Assembly: GCF_048751585.1 (NCBI RefSeq)
Contig: NZ_JAZHOB010000001.1
Location: forward strand, 434,001-498,000
Source of the DNA: G025836975 sp048751585
GTDB taxonomy: Bacteria; Pseudomonadota; Gammaproteobacteria; Burkholderiales; Burkholderiaceae_B
Length of the DNA stretch: 64,000 nucleotides
Reading direction: 5' to 3'
This document shows, one piece after another, positions 1 through 9,590 of this stretch (position 1 is the stretch's first letter; the number at the start of each line of letters is the position of its first letter). The notes under the pieces are model-generated. The model saw only the letters and a list, made by a program, of their open reading frames with translations. It was not told the DNA's origin and made no database searches. The translations under genes and the position numbers were made by a program.

Positions 1-336
1 GCGCAGATTGGCCCGATGCTCGCCGGGCGCGTCCTGCCATACGTCGCGGCCGATGTTTTCGCCAAAGTGTATTTTGCGATTGCCATCCTGCGGCGCCAGG
101 AAGATGCCCCAGCGATAGTCCGGCATCTTTACATGATCGAAGTGAGCCCAGCCGTCCGGCTGCACGCTGACAGCCGTGCGCAGGTAGACGTCGAAATTCT
201 GGGTGGCCTCGGGGCCCATCTCCCGCCACCATTGAAGGTAGTTGGGCTGCCAGTGCTCCAATGCGCGCTGCAAGGCGCGGTCGCCCGACAGATTGACGTT
301 ATTGGGTATTTTTTCCGAGTAATTGATGCCCGACAT
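1..336 (-). CDS. boxB: Benzoyl-CoA 2,3-epoxidase oxygenase subunit BoxB (N-terminal part, cut by window edge)
   Basis: The 112 visible residues begin MSGINYSEKIPNNVNLSGDR and continue with LQRALEHWQPNYLQWWREMG and VKMPDYRWGIFLAP, which I recognise as the N-terminus of BoxB. BoxB is the di-iron oxygenase that, with the reductase BoxA, converts benzoyl-CoA to its 2,3-epoxide in the aerobic hybrid benzoate pathway. The start codon at 336 has a good AGGAG ribosome site just upstream. It follows boxC by 43 bp on the same strand, so the two are probably co-transcribed, with boxA expected further left. The di-iron ligands lie beyond the edge and cannot be checked. Confidence 0.93.
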   Translation of the reverse strand, partial: MSGINYSEKIPNNVNLSGDRALQRALEHWQPNYLQWWREMGPEATQNFDVYLRTAVSVQPDGWAHFDHVKMPDYRWGIFLAPQDGNRKIHFGENIGRDVWQDAPGEHRANLR

Positions 337-379
337 GTCTGCTCTCCTAGGGATATTCCGGTCGTTATGATCAGCGGGG

Positions 380-2038
<1,659 letters not shown>

Positions 2039-2089
2039 GAGAGGGTTCCTGATTTTGGAAACTGAAAGATAATGCCTGCCGTAAGGCCT

Positions 2090-2146
2090 TGCATGCATAA
2101 TATTGCAGATAAAATTCAGTGTCAACAAAACATGCATGAAAATGCA
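2090..2146 (-). promoter_or_regulatory. boxC promoter with two TGCA-N6-TGCA BoxR-type operators
   Basis: Read on the minus strand, a -35 TTGACA (2120-2125) and a -10 TATTAT (2097-2102) are separated by exactly 17 bp, about 60 bp upstream of the boxC start. Two copies of TGCA-N6-TGCA flank or overlap them: 2094-2107 covers the -10, and 2133-2146 lies just upstream of the -35. A further TGCA at 2090-2093 makes an 8-bp TGCATGCA palindrome. BzdR/BoxR-family regulators are known to bind TGCA-containing operators, so repression by the adjacent boxR product is a strong inference. Confidence 0.75.
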
Positions 2147-2211
2147 CTTCTAATCCAAACCGCCTCGCCCGGCCGCAAGAGGCCTTTGCCCAGCAGCGTT
2201 CCGCCCGCCTA

Positions 2212-3141
2212 TCAAGCCTCCAGGCCGGCCGCCTCGCGGATGTGCGCGCGCAAGCCTTCAAAGCACTGCTCCAACGTGACATGGCTGGTCGAACACACCC
2301 AGTCGGCCTTGGAATAAAAGGCTTCGCGGCCGGCCAGGATGCGCTTCAGGTCGGCCATGGCTTCGTTATTGCCGGCCATGGGCCGGAAATCGCCCTGCGC
2401 CATGACGCGTTCCATATGCTCTTCGGGGCTGGCCTTGACCCAGACCGTATAGCAATGCGACAGCATCAGGTTCAGGGCGGCCGGCTCCGACACCAGGCCG
2501 CCCGGCGTGGCGAGGACCATTTCCGGGTAGAGCTGCAAAGTCTCTTCCAGAGCGCGCCGCTCGTAGCGGCGATAAGCCGTCGGTCCGTACAAGCTGTGGA
2601 TTTCAAGAATGCCGCAACCCGCCACGCGTTCGATCTCGGCGCTGAGCTCGACAAAGGGGTAGCCGATATCGGCGGCCAGCATGCGGCCCAATGTGGATTT
2701 TCCGGCGCCGCGCAGGCCGACCAGGGCAATCTGCCGCATGCGGTTGCGGCGCCCGGAGGAAACGGGATCGTCAAAAAGCTGAATCAGCGCTTCACGCGCC
2801 TTTTGCAATTCCTGCTCGGACCGCTTGTCAAGCACTTCGCGGATCAGCAGCCATTCGGGGCTGGCCGTGGTGACGTCGCCGACAAGTTCGGCCATCGCGC
2901 AATTGAAGGCGTGGGCAATCTGCCTCAGCACCAGGACGGACACGTTGCCGACGCCCAGCTCCAGGTTCGCCAGGTGGCGTTCGGAAACCCCGGCCGCCCG
3001 CGCCAGCTCTTTGCGCGTCATGCCGCGCATGGCCCGCATGCGCCGGACCCGTTCGCCCAGGGAGCTCAGATAGGGGTCCGTGCCGCTGCTGGAATCAAGC
3101 AGGGCCACGGCTGCTTTCCGGTCTAGTAGTTTCTTTTTCAC
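2212..3141 (-). CDS. boxR: BoxR-type transcriptional regulator (HTH_XRE plus shikimate-kinase-like domain)
   Basis: About 309 residues. An N-terminal XRE helix-turn-helix (about 28-85, GERVRRMRAMRGMTRKELAR...VSERHLANLE) joins a C-terminal shikimate-kinase-like domain whose P-loop GLRGAGKST is near residues 142-150. This fusion is the hallmark of BoxR/BzdR, which sense benzoyl-CoA through the kinase-like domain and repress benzoate genes. Start choice is uncertain. An in-frame ATG at 3171 overlaps the likely -10 (TATAAT on the minus strand, 3174-3179), so I prefer the GTG at 3141, preceded by AGGG. The gene sits between leftward boxCB and rightward ligase/transport genes, with TGCA motifs on both sides. 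Confidence 0.93.
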   Translation of the reverse strand: MKKKLLDRKAAVALLDSSSGTDPYLSSLGERVRRMRAMRGMTRKELARAAGVSERHLANLELGVGNVSVLVLRQIAHAFNCAMAELVGDVTTASPEWLLIREVLDKRSEQELQKAREALIQLFDDPVSSGRRNRMRQIALVGLRGAGKSTLGRMLAADIGYPFVELSAEIERVAGCGILEIHSLYGPTAYRRYERRALEETLQLYPEMVLATPGGLVSEPAALNLMLSHCYTVWVKASPEEHMERVMAQGDFRPMAGNNEAMADLKRILAGREAFYSKADWVCSTSHVTLEQCFEGLRAHIREAAGLEA

Positions 3142-3170
3142 CCAGAAAAACCCTAAGCTATCGATGAACA

Positions 3171-3217
3171 TGCATTATAGTGCTTGACTTGACAGAACAA
3201 AAGCCCTAATTTGCATT
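3171..3217. promoter_or_regulatory. Divergent boxR / benzoate-CoA ligase promoter region with TGCA motifs
   Basis: For boxR (minus strand) there is a perfect TATAAT at 3174-3179, with only a weak -35 about 15-17 bp upstream. For the rightward ligase, TTGACT (3184-3189) and TAATTT (3207-3212) are 17 bp apart; an alternative is TTGACA at 3189-3194. TGCA at 3171-3174 touches the boxR -10 and forms TGCA-N6-TGCT (3171-3184). A second TGCA at 3212-3215 abuts the ligase -10. The arrangement suggests BoxR controls both itself and the ligase/transport unit. Confidence 0.5.
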
Positions 3218-3325
3218 CTGTAGCGGTGGAAGTTGATTCGCATCAAGATATTGACGCGTTCAAAGCGCAAGCTCCAACGCCGCCCGTATAGGCAAGAACA
3301 CGATAAAAAATTCCGGAGACACCCG

Positions 3326-4873
3326 ATGCAAGCCTGCCCTACCGAGCTGAACTACGCCGCTCATCTTGTGCAACTTAATTCCGCCAGGGCGGACAAGCCG
3401 GCGTATATCGATGACCAACGCACGCTGACCTATGGCGAGCTGGCCGGAAAGATCGCCCGGTTCGCCGGCGTGCTGCGGAACCTGGGACTAAGGCGCGAAG
3501 AACGCATTTTGCTGTTGATGCACGATACCGTCGATTGGCCCGTGGCCTTCCTGGGCGCCCTGCATGCCGGCGTCGTGCCGGTGGCCGCCAATACGCTGCT
3601 GACGGCCGACGATTATGCCTACATGCTGCGCCATAGCCGCAGCCAGGCGGTATTCGTATCGGGCGCGCTGCTGCCCACATTGCGGCAGGCCATGTCGGGC
3701 GGGCATGACGTCAAGCATACCGTGGTGTCGCAGGCCGACGGCGCGCTGCCTTCGGACGTCCATGAATTTGAACAGCAGATGGCGCAAGCCGACGAAACAG
3801 CCGCCTGTCCCACGGCGGCCGATGAAGTCGCCTTCTGGCTTTACTCGTCGGGCTCCACCGGGCAACCCAAGGGTGTCATCCATACGCATGCCAACCTGTG
3901 GTACACGGCCGAGCTCTACGGCAAGCCCGTGCTGGGCGTAAAAGAAAGCGATACGGTATTTTCCGCGGCCAAGCTGTTCTTCGCCTATGGCCTGGGCAAT
4001 GGATTGACCTTTCCACTATCCGTAGGCGCCACCACGGTCCTGATGGCCGAACGTCCCACGCCCGATGCGGTGTTCAAGCGCCTGACGGAACATCGCCCCA
4101 CCGTATTCTGCGGCGTACCCACCTTGTACGCCAGCATGCTGGCCTCGCCCTCGCTGCCCGCCCGGGACAGCGTTTCCATGCGCGTTTGCGCCTCGGCCGG
4201 CGAAGCGCTGCCCAAGGACCTGGGCAACCGCTTTCAACAGCATTTCGGCTGCGACATCCTGGATGGCATCGGGTCCACCGAAATGCTGCATATCTTCCTG
4301 TCCAACCAGCCGGGCCGGATACGCTATGGCACGACCGGCCAGCCCGTGCCCGGCTATGAAGTCGACCTGCGCGACGACCACGGCCGCAGCGTTCCCGTGG
4401 ACACCATCGGCGATCTGTATATCAAAGGCCCCAGCGCCGCCCTGATGTACTGGCACAACCGCTCAAAATCACTGGAAACCTTCCAGGGCCCATGGTTGAA
4501 AAGCGGCGACAAATACACTCGCGACGCCGACGGCTACTACACCTATGCGGGACGCAGCGACGACATGATCAAGGTCAGCGGCCAGTATGTGTCGCCCATC
4601 GAGGTCGAGAACGCGCTGGCCCAGCACGATGCCGTGCTGGAAGCGGCGGTCATAGGCGTGGCTGACAGCGACGGCCTGATGAAAACCACGGCTTACGTCG
4701 TGCTGCGCAACGGCCAGATGGGCGACCCCGGCATCGAACACGAGCTTCAGGCCTATGTAAAACAACATCTGGCCCCTTTCAAGTATCCTCGCAGTATTTA
4801 TTTCATCGACGACCTGCCCAAAACCGCCACCGGAAAAATCCAGCGTTTCCGCCTTCGCCAACTGAACAAATAG
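3326..4873 (+). CDS. bclA: Benzoate-CoA ligase
   Basis: A 515-residue ANL-superfamily acyl-CoA synthetase, normal length for benzoate-CoA ligases. It activates benzoate with ATP and CoA to benzoyl-CoA, the entry step of the box pathway. The P-loop YSSGSTGQPKG is near 173-183, SAAKLFFAYGLGNGLTFPLS near 213-232 is typical of aryl-CoA ligases, and the C-terminal LPKTATGKIQR carries the adenylation lysine. The ATG at 3326 has a GGAGA ribosome site; the frame stays open upstream to 3233, but that part overlaps promoter-like sequence. It lies 9 bp before the hydrolase gene. Substrate is inferred mainly from the boxBC-R context; related ligases accept substituted benzoates. Confidence 0.93.
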   Translation: MQACPTELNYAAHLVQLNSARADKPAYIDDQRTLTYGELAGKIARFAGVLRNLGLRREERILLLMHDTVDWPVAFLGALHAGVVPVAANTLLTADDYAYMLRHSRSQAVFVSGALLPTLRQAMSGGHDVKHTVVSQADGALPSDVHEFEQQMAQADETAACPTAADEVAFWLYSSGSTGQPKGVIHTHANLWYTAELYGKPVLGVKESDTVFSAAKLFFAYGLGNGLTFPLSVGATTVLMAERPTPDAVFKRLTEHRPTVFCGVPTLYASMLASPSLPARDSVSMRVCASAGEALPKDLGNRFQQHFGCDILDGIGSTEMLHIFLSNQPGRIRYGTTGQPVPGYEVDLRDDHGRSVPVDTIGDLYIKGPSAALMYWHNRSKSLETFQGPWLKSGDKYTRDADGYYTYAGRSDDMIKVSGQYVSPIEVENALAQHDAVLEAAVIGVADSDGLMKTTAYVVLRNGQMGDPGIEHELQAYVKQHLAPFKYPRSIYFIDDLPKTATGKIQRFRLRQLNK

Positions 4874-4882
4874 AACAGGCCC

Positions 4883-5707
4883 ATGAATCAAGCCATTGCC
4901 GCCCCCGCCACCCAGCTTGTCCCGGTAGACGCCATGGGGCGCGACATGACGATAGAATGTCAATGGATAGCGCCCGAGAGAACCGGCAGCGACCTTCTGG
5001 TGTTCCTGCACGAAGGGCTTGGGTCGGTTTCCATGTGGAAGGACTGGCCCGCCCAGGTCTGTGCGGCCGCCCGTTGCCGTGGCCTGGTTTTTTCGCGCTA
5101 TGGGTACGGCGGCAGCACGCCGCGGCCCCGTGAAGAAAAGTGGCCGGTAAGCTTCATGCATGTACAGGCGCGGGATGCCCTGCCCGCCTTATTCCAGGCG
5201 CTGGGCCTTGCGGACGAGCGTCCCGTCCTGTTCGGCCACAGCGATGGCGGCTCCATTGCCTTGCTGTATGCCGCCATGTATCCGGACAAGGTAAAAGCCA
5301 TCGCCGTGGCGGCCCCCCACATTTTCGTGGAAGACATCACCATTTCGAATATCGAGCAGGCGCGCGACGCCTATCTGAAAACCGACTTGCCGCAAAAACT
5401 GGGCCGCTACCACCAGGATCCGGATTCCGCCTTCTGGGGCTGGAACGATATCTGGCTGAATCCCGAATTCCGCGCCTGGAACATCGAATCCTATCTGGAC
5501 AAGATCGAATGCCCGGTATTGGCCATTCAAGGCGAAGGCGACGAATACGGCACGCTGGAGCAGATACGCGGCATACAGCGCCTGGCTCCGCAGACGGAAC
5601 TTTGCATCATTCCGGACTGCGGCCACTCGCCGCATCGCGATCAGCCCGCCACGGTCATCGGCGCGGTAAGCGCCTTCCTGAATAAACTCAATTCACGCCA
5701 TCCCTGA
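4883..5707 (+). CDS. Alpha/beta-fold hydrolase of the benzoate cluster
   Basis: A 274-residue alpha/beta hydrolase. The nucleophile elbow GHSDGG puts Ser near residue 120. The oxyanion-hole region is FLHEGLGS (41-48), the likely acid is Asp in QGEGDEYG, and the catalytic His is in CGHSPH near the C-terminus. No signal peptide, so cytoplasmic. It lies tightly between the ligase and the ABC importer genes, so it belongs to the benzoate regulon. Its substrate is not established: it could be a thioesterase releasing trapped benzoyl-CoA or pathway CoA esters, or a lactone/ester hydrolase that makes aromatic acids available. Confidence 0.85.
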   Translation: MNQAIAAPATQLVPVDAMGRDMTIECQWIAPERTGSDLLVFLHEGLGSVSMWKDWPAQVCAAARCRGLVFSRYGYGGSTPRPREEKWPVSFMHVQARDALPALFQALGLADERPVLFGHSDGGSIALLYAAMYPDKVKAIAVAAPHIFVEDITISNIEQARDAYLKTDLPQKLGRYHQDPDSAFWGWNDIWLNPEFRAWNIESYLDKIECPVLAIQGEGDEYGTLEQIRGIQRLAPQTELCIIPDCGHSPHRDQPATVIGAVSAFLNKLNSRHP

Positions 5708-5772
5708 TTTACCGCCACACCGCGCATTGCGCATAATGCAGTCATTCCATAAAAAGCCAAAGGAGCAGACAA

Positions 5773-6930
5773 ATGAAACATGTATTGACAGGCGCCGCCA
5801 TGGCGACGGCCCTCGCATTGACGGGGGGCAATGCCCTGGCCAGCGTCAAGGTGGGCTTCATGCTGCCCTACAGCGGCACCTACGCCGCCCTGGGCCAAGC
5901 CATCGAAAACGGCTTCAAGCTGTACGTGAAGGAACAAGGCGGCAAGCTGGCCGGCCAGGAACTTGAATACTTCCAGGTGGACGACGAGTCCAACCCGTCC
6001 AAGGGTCCCGACAACGCCAACCGCCTGATCAAGCGCGACCAGGTCGACATCCTGGTCGGCACGGTGCACTCGGGGGTCGCCATGGCCTTGGCCAAGGCCG
6101 CCAAAGATTCCGATACCACCCTGATCATTCCCAACGCCGGCGCCGACGCCATCACCGGACCGCTGTGCAGCAAGAATATCTTCCGCACCTCGTTTTCCAA
6201 TTGGCAGCCATCCTATGCCATGGGTCCGGTTGCCGCCGAAAAGGGCTACAAGACGGCCGTCACCATCACCTGGAACTATGCGGCGGGCAAGGAAGCCATC
6301 GCCGGCTTCAAGGAATCCTTCGAGAAGCACGGCGGCAAGGTCGTGAAGGAACTGACCCTGCCCTTCCCGAACGTGGAATTCCAGCCCCTGTTGACGGAAG
6401 TCGCCTCGATCAAGCCCGACGCGGTCTTTACCTTTTTCGCGGGCGGCGGCGCGGTGAAATTCGTGCAGGATTACGCCGCATCCGGCCTGGGCAAGACAGT
6501 GCCCCTGCTGAGCAGCGGCTTCATGACGGACGGCACGCTGAAGGCGCAGGGCGAATCGGCGCAAGGCCTGTTCACCACGCTGCACTATGCCGATGGGCTG
6601 AACACACCGCGCGACAATGCCTTCCGTGCAAACTATTCCAAGAACTACCCCAAGATGCAACCCGACGTCTATGCCGTGCAGGGCTATGACGCCGCCCAGT
6701 TGCTGGCCGCCGGCCTGGCCGCCGTCAAGGGCGATGTATCCAAGAAGGACGCCATGCGCAGCGCCATGAGCGCCGCCACCATCGACAGCCCGCGCGGCAA
6801 GTTCACCCTGTCCAAGGCCAACAATCCCATCCAGGATATCTACTTGCGTCAGGTCAAGGGCGACCAGAACCTCAGCCAGGGCGTCGCCATCAAGGCGCTG
6901 GCCGATCCGGCCCGCGGCTGCCGCCTGTAA
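5773..6930 (+). CDS. ABC transporter periplasmic substrate-binding protein, branched-chain amino acid / aromatic acid type
   Basis: A 385-residue type I periplasmic binding protein. A cleavable signal peptide (MKHVLTGAAMATALALTGGN, cleavage probably after NALA) is followed by VKVGFMLPYSGTYAALG and GFKLYVKEQGGKLAGQELEY, typical of LivK/HAAT-family receptors. An AAGGAG ribosome site precedes the start. It begins the importer part of the operon, downstream of the ligase and hydrolase, so the ligand is probably benzoate or a related aromatic acid rather than leucine. Related receptors for aromatic acids are known in Rhodopseudomonas and Azoarcus-like bacteria. Confidence 0.92.
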   Translation: MKHVLTGAAMATALALTGGNALASVKVGFMLPYSGTYAALGQAIENGFKLYVKEQGGKLAGQELEYFQVDDESNPSKGPDNANRLIKRDQVDILVGTVHSGVAMALAKAAKDSDTTLIIPNAGADAITGPLCSKNIFRTSFSNWQPSYAMGPVAAEKGYKTAVTITWNYAAGKEAIAGFKESFEKHGGKVVKELTLPFPNVEFQPLLTEVASIKPDAVFTFFAGGGAVKFVQDYAASGLGKTVPLLSSGFMTDGTLKAQGESAQGLFTTLHYADGLNTPRDNAFRANYSKNYPKMQPDVYAVQGYDAAQLLAAGLAAVKGDVSKKDAMRSAMSAATIDSPRGKFTLSKANNPIQDIYLRQVKGDQNLSQGVAIKALADPARGCRL

Positions 6931-6945
6931 GCCCAAGGAGCCTTC

Positions 6946-7827
6946 GTGGACCCGGTCATATTCCTGATTCAGTGCCTGAACGCGGTGCAGTACGGCCTGT
7001 TGCTGTTCCTGGTCGCCAGCGGCCTGACACTGATCTTCGGCATCATGGGCATCATCAATCTGGCCCATGGCAGCTTCTATATGATCGGGGCCTACATGGC
7101 TTTCGCCCTGCAGCCGGTTGTCGCCCAGTACGCGGGCGGAGGCTTTCTGGTCACCGTACTGCTCTGCCTGCTGCTGGCAACCATTCTGGGCTATTTTCTT
7201 GAATGGGCCTTCTTCAGTTTCCTGTACCGCCGCGATCACTTGCAGCAAGTCCTCATGACATACGGGCTGATCCTGGTATTCGAAGAGTTGCGCAGCCTGG
7301 CCGTCGGCAACGATGTGCATGGCGTCGCGCCGCCCGACTGGCTGGCCGGCTCCATCGCGCTGGGCGATGTCATGACCTATCCGGTCTACCGGCTGTTCAT
7401 CTCCATCGTCTGCCTGGTGGTCGCAGGCCTGCTGTACTGGGTGCTGGGCCGGACCCGGCTGGGCATGATGATACGGGCCGGGGCCAGCAACCGCGAAATG
7501 ATCAGTTCCCTGGGCATAGACATCAACCGCCTGTACCGCATCGTGTTCGCCATCGGGGTCGCGCTGGCGGCGCTGGCTGGCGCCATCGCCGCACCCATCT
7601 CATCGGTATACCCCGGCATGGGCAACAGCGTCCTCATCATCTGTTTCGTCGTGGTCGTCATCGGCGGCATCGGATCCATCAAGGGCGCCTTCCTGGCCGC
7701 CATGCTGGTGGGCTTCGTCGACACATTCGGCCAGGTTTTCTTCCCCAGCGTCGCGGGCGTGCTGGTGTACGTGCTGATGGCGGGCATTCTTCTGTTCAGG
7801 CCCGAAGGGCTTTTCAAGCAAGGCTGA
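6946..7827 (+). CDS. Branched-chain-type ABC transporter permease (LivH family)
   Basis: A 293-residue integral membrane permease starting at a GTG with an ideal AAGGAG site 6 bp upstream. The N-terminal part (LTLIFGIMGIINLAHGSFYMIGAYMA) is the signature of LivH-family permeases, and about eight hydrophobic segments are visible. It pairs with the following LivM-type permease to form the membrane channel of the importer. It starts 15 bp after the binding-protein gene and ends 3 bp before the next, so it is translated as part of one operon. Confidence 0.93.
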   Translation: MDPVIFLIQCLNAVQYGLLLFLVASGLTLIFGIMGIINLAHGSFYMIGAYMAFALQPVVAQYAGGGFLVTVLLCLLLATILGYFLEWAFFSFLYRRDHLQQVLMTYGLILVFEELRSLAVGNDVHGVAPPDWLAGSIALGDVMTYPVYRLFISIVCLVVAGLLYWVLGRTRLGMMIRAGASNREMISSLGIDINRLYRIVFAIGVALAALAGAIAAPISSVYPGMGNSVLIICFVVVVIGGIGSIKGAFLAAMLVGFVDTFGQVFFPSVAGVLVYVLMAGILLFRPEGLFKQG

Positions 7828-7830
7828 CTC

Positions 7831-8844
7831 ATGCAAGCTATGTTGCGCCTCTTTTGCATGGCCGGGCTGTTGTGCCTGTTTGCCTTGTTCCCCCTGATCG
7901 CCAATGACTACTACATCAGCCTGGCGATCAAGATCATGATCTATTCCATCTTCGCGCTCAGCCTGCAACTGCTGGTGGGCGGCGCCGGCCTGGTCAGCCT
8001 GGGCCACGCGGCGTTCTTCGGCATCGCGGCCTACGTTACCACGCTGCTCTCGCCTGAATCCGGGCCGGGCAATCTGCTGTGGATGCTGCCCGCCGCCATG
8101 CTTTGCGCGCTGGCGTATGCCCTGCTGACCGGCGCCCTGGCGCTGCGCACCCGCGGCGTCTACTTCATCATGGTGACGCTGGCCTTTTCCCAGATGGCCT
8201 ATTACGTCTTCCATGACACCGATGTGGGCGGCGGCAGCGACGGTATCTATCTGTACTTCCGGCCCGAGCTGCGCCTGGGCGAGTCGGTGCTGATCAATAT
8301 CGACAGCCCCTACAGCTTCTTCCTGTTTACCCTGGCCTGCCTATTGCTGGTCTGGGCCTTCCTGGCCATGCTGATGCGTTCGCGCTTCGGCGCGGCACTG
8401 ACCGGCATCCGGGTCAACGAGCAGCGCATGCGCAGCGCGGGCTACTCCACCTTCAATTACAAGCTGGTCGCCTACGGCCTTGCCGGCGCGCTGGCCGGCG
8501 CAAGCGGCTTGCTGTATGCCGCCAAAGACGGCTTCGTCAATCCCGAGCTGCTTGCATGGGAACAATCGGGCCTGGTGCTGCTGATGGTGATCCTGGGCGG
8601 CAGCGGCCGTTTATGGGGAGCCATCCTGGGCGCGGCCGGCCTGACACTGCTGCAAGAGGCTTTTCAGTCGCAGACCTTGTTCGGCGACTGGTCCGCCCAT
8701 TGGCACCTGACCTTCGGCCTTAGCATCATCGCCCTGGTGGCCCTCATGCCCAACGGCCTGATCGGCCTCCAGGCGCAATGGCGAGGCCGGCGCAATCGGC
8801 GCGAGACCGCGCCGATTGCCCCCCTCCCAAGGACCAAACCATGA
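7831..8844 (+). CDS. Branched-chain-type ABC transporter permease (LivM family)
   Basis: A 337-residue multi-spanning permease. QLLVGGAGLVSLGHAAFFGIAAYV and the later LVLLMVILGGSGRLWGAILGAA are typical LivM landmarks. It is the second channel subunit of the putative aromatic-acid importer. Its last codons overlap the start of the downstream ATPase gene (ATGA at 8841-8844), indicating translational coupling. The C-terminus carries a basic tail (WRGRRNRRE) in the cytoplasm. Confidence 0.93.
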   Translation: MQAMLRLFCMAGLLCLFALFPLIANDYYISLAIKIMIYSIFALSLQLLVGGAGLVSLGHAAFFGIAAYVTTLLSPESGPGNLLWMLPAAMLCALAYALLTGALALRTRGVYFIMVTLAFSQMAYYVFHDTDVGGGSDGIYLYFRPELRLGESVLINIDSPYSFFLFTLACLLLVWAFLAMLMRSRFGAALTGIRVNEQRMRSAGYSTFNYKLVAYGLAGALAGASGLLYAAKDGFVNPELLAWEQSGLVLLMVILGGSGRLWGAILGAAGLTLLQEAFQSQTLFGDWSAHWHLTFGLSIIALVALMPNGLIGLQAQWRGRRNRRETAPIAPLPRTKP

Positions 8845-9590
8845 CAGACGTTCTTCTGTCCGCGCAAAACATAAGCCGCCGATTCCGCGGCTTGACCGCC
8901 CTCGACCAGGTTTCCTTATCCCTTGCCCGCGGAACCGTGCATGCCGTCATCGGCACGAATGGCGCCGGAAAATCCACCCTGGTCAGCGTGCTGGCGGGCG
9001 AGCTCGCGCCCAACGAAGGCAGCATCTTCCTGCATCGCCAGGAAGTCACCTCGTGGTCGCAGCCGCGCCGCGCACGCGCCGGCCTGGGGCGCAGCTATCA
9101 GCGCAGCACCATTTTTCCGTCGCTGACCGTGCACGAGAACTGCCGCCTTGCCGCGCAGGCCGGCCATCAGGCCTTCTGGAACTGGGCCGCCCCCGCCAGC
9201 CGCTGCCGCTACAGCAACGAAGCGGCGGACCAGGCCATTTCCCTTGTGGGGCTGGAGCCGGACGTGCTCCAACTGGCCGGCCTGCTTTCGCATGGGCGCA
9301 AGCGGCAGCTCGAAATCGCCATGAGCTTGGCCACGCGGCCCAGCGTACTGCTGCTGGATGAACCGCTGGCCGGCATGGGACCCGAGGAAACCGAGAGAAT
9401 GCTGGATCTGCTGGCATCGCTGAAAGCGGAGCATGCAGTGCTGCTGATCGAGCACGACATGGACGCGGTGTTCAAGGTGGCCGACGAGATCACCGTCATG
9501 GTCAACGGCAAGGTCATCGCCCATGGCCAGCCCCAAGCCATACGCGACAACCCCGACGTGCAGACGGCGTATCTGGGAGACGGCGAATGA
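8841..9590 (+). CDS. Branched-chain-type ABC transporter ATP-binding protein (LivG family)
   Basis: A 249-residue ABC ATPase. Walker A is GTNGAGKST near residues 38-46, and Walker B plus the catalytic Glu are in LLLDEPLAGM. The signature motif is unusual, LLSHGRKRQLEIAM, as commonly seen in LivG-type subunits (L-S-H-G). IEHDMDAVF provides the switch His. The ATG at 8841 overlaps the preceding stop and has AAGGACC upstream; a longer in-frame start at 8778 would lie within livM and is rejected. It powers the importer together with the next ATPase. Confidence 0.93.
   Translation: MTDVLLSAQNISRRFRGLTALDQVSLSLARGTVHAVIGTNGAGKSTLVSVLAGELAPNEGSIFLHRQEVTSWSQPRRARAGLGRSYQRSTIFPSLTVHENCRLAAQAGHQAFWNWAAPASRCRYSNEAADQAISLVGLEPDVLQLAGLLSHGRKRQLEIAMSLATRPSVLLLDEPLAGMGPEETERMLDLLASLKAEHAVLLIEHDMDAVFKVADEITVMVNGKVIAHGQPQAIRDNPDVQTAYLGDGE

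Noticed and set aside
5641..7320. 559-codon frame on the minus strand across the binding-protein and LivH genes
   Set aside because: It spans two genuine genes, is rich in low-complexity Gly/Gln/Ala sequence and resembles no family.
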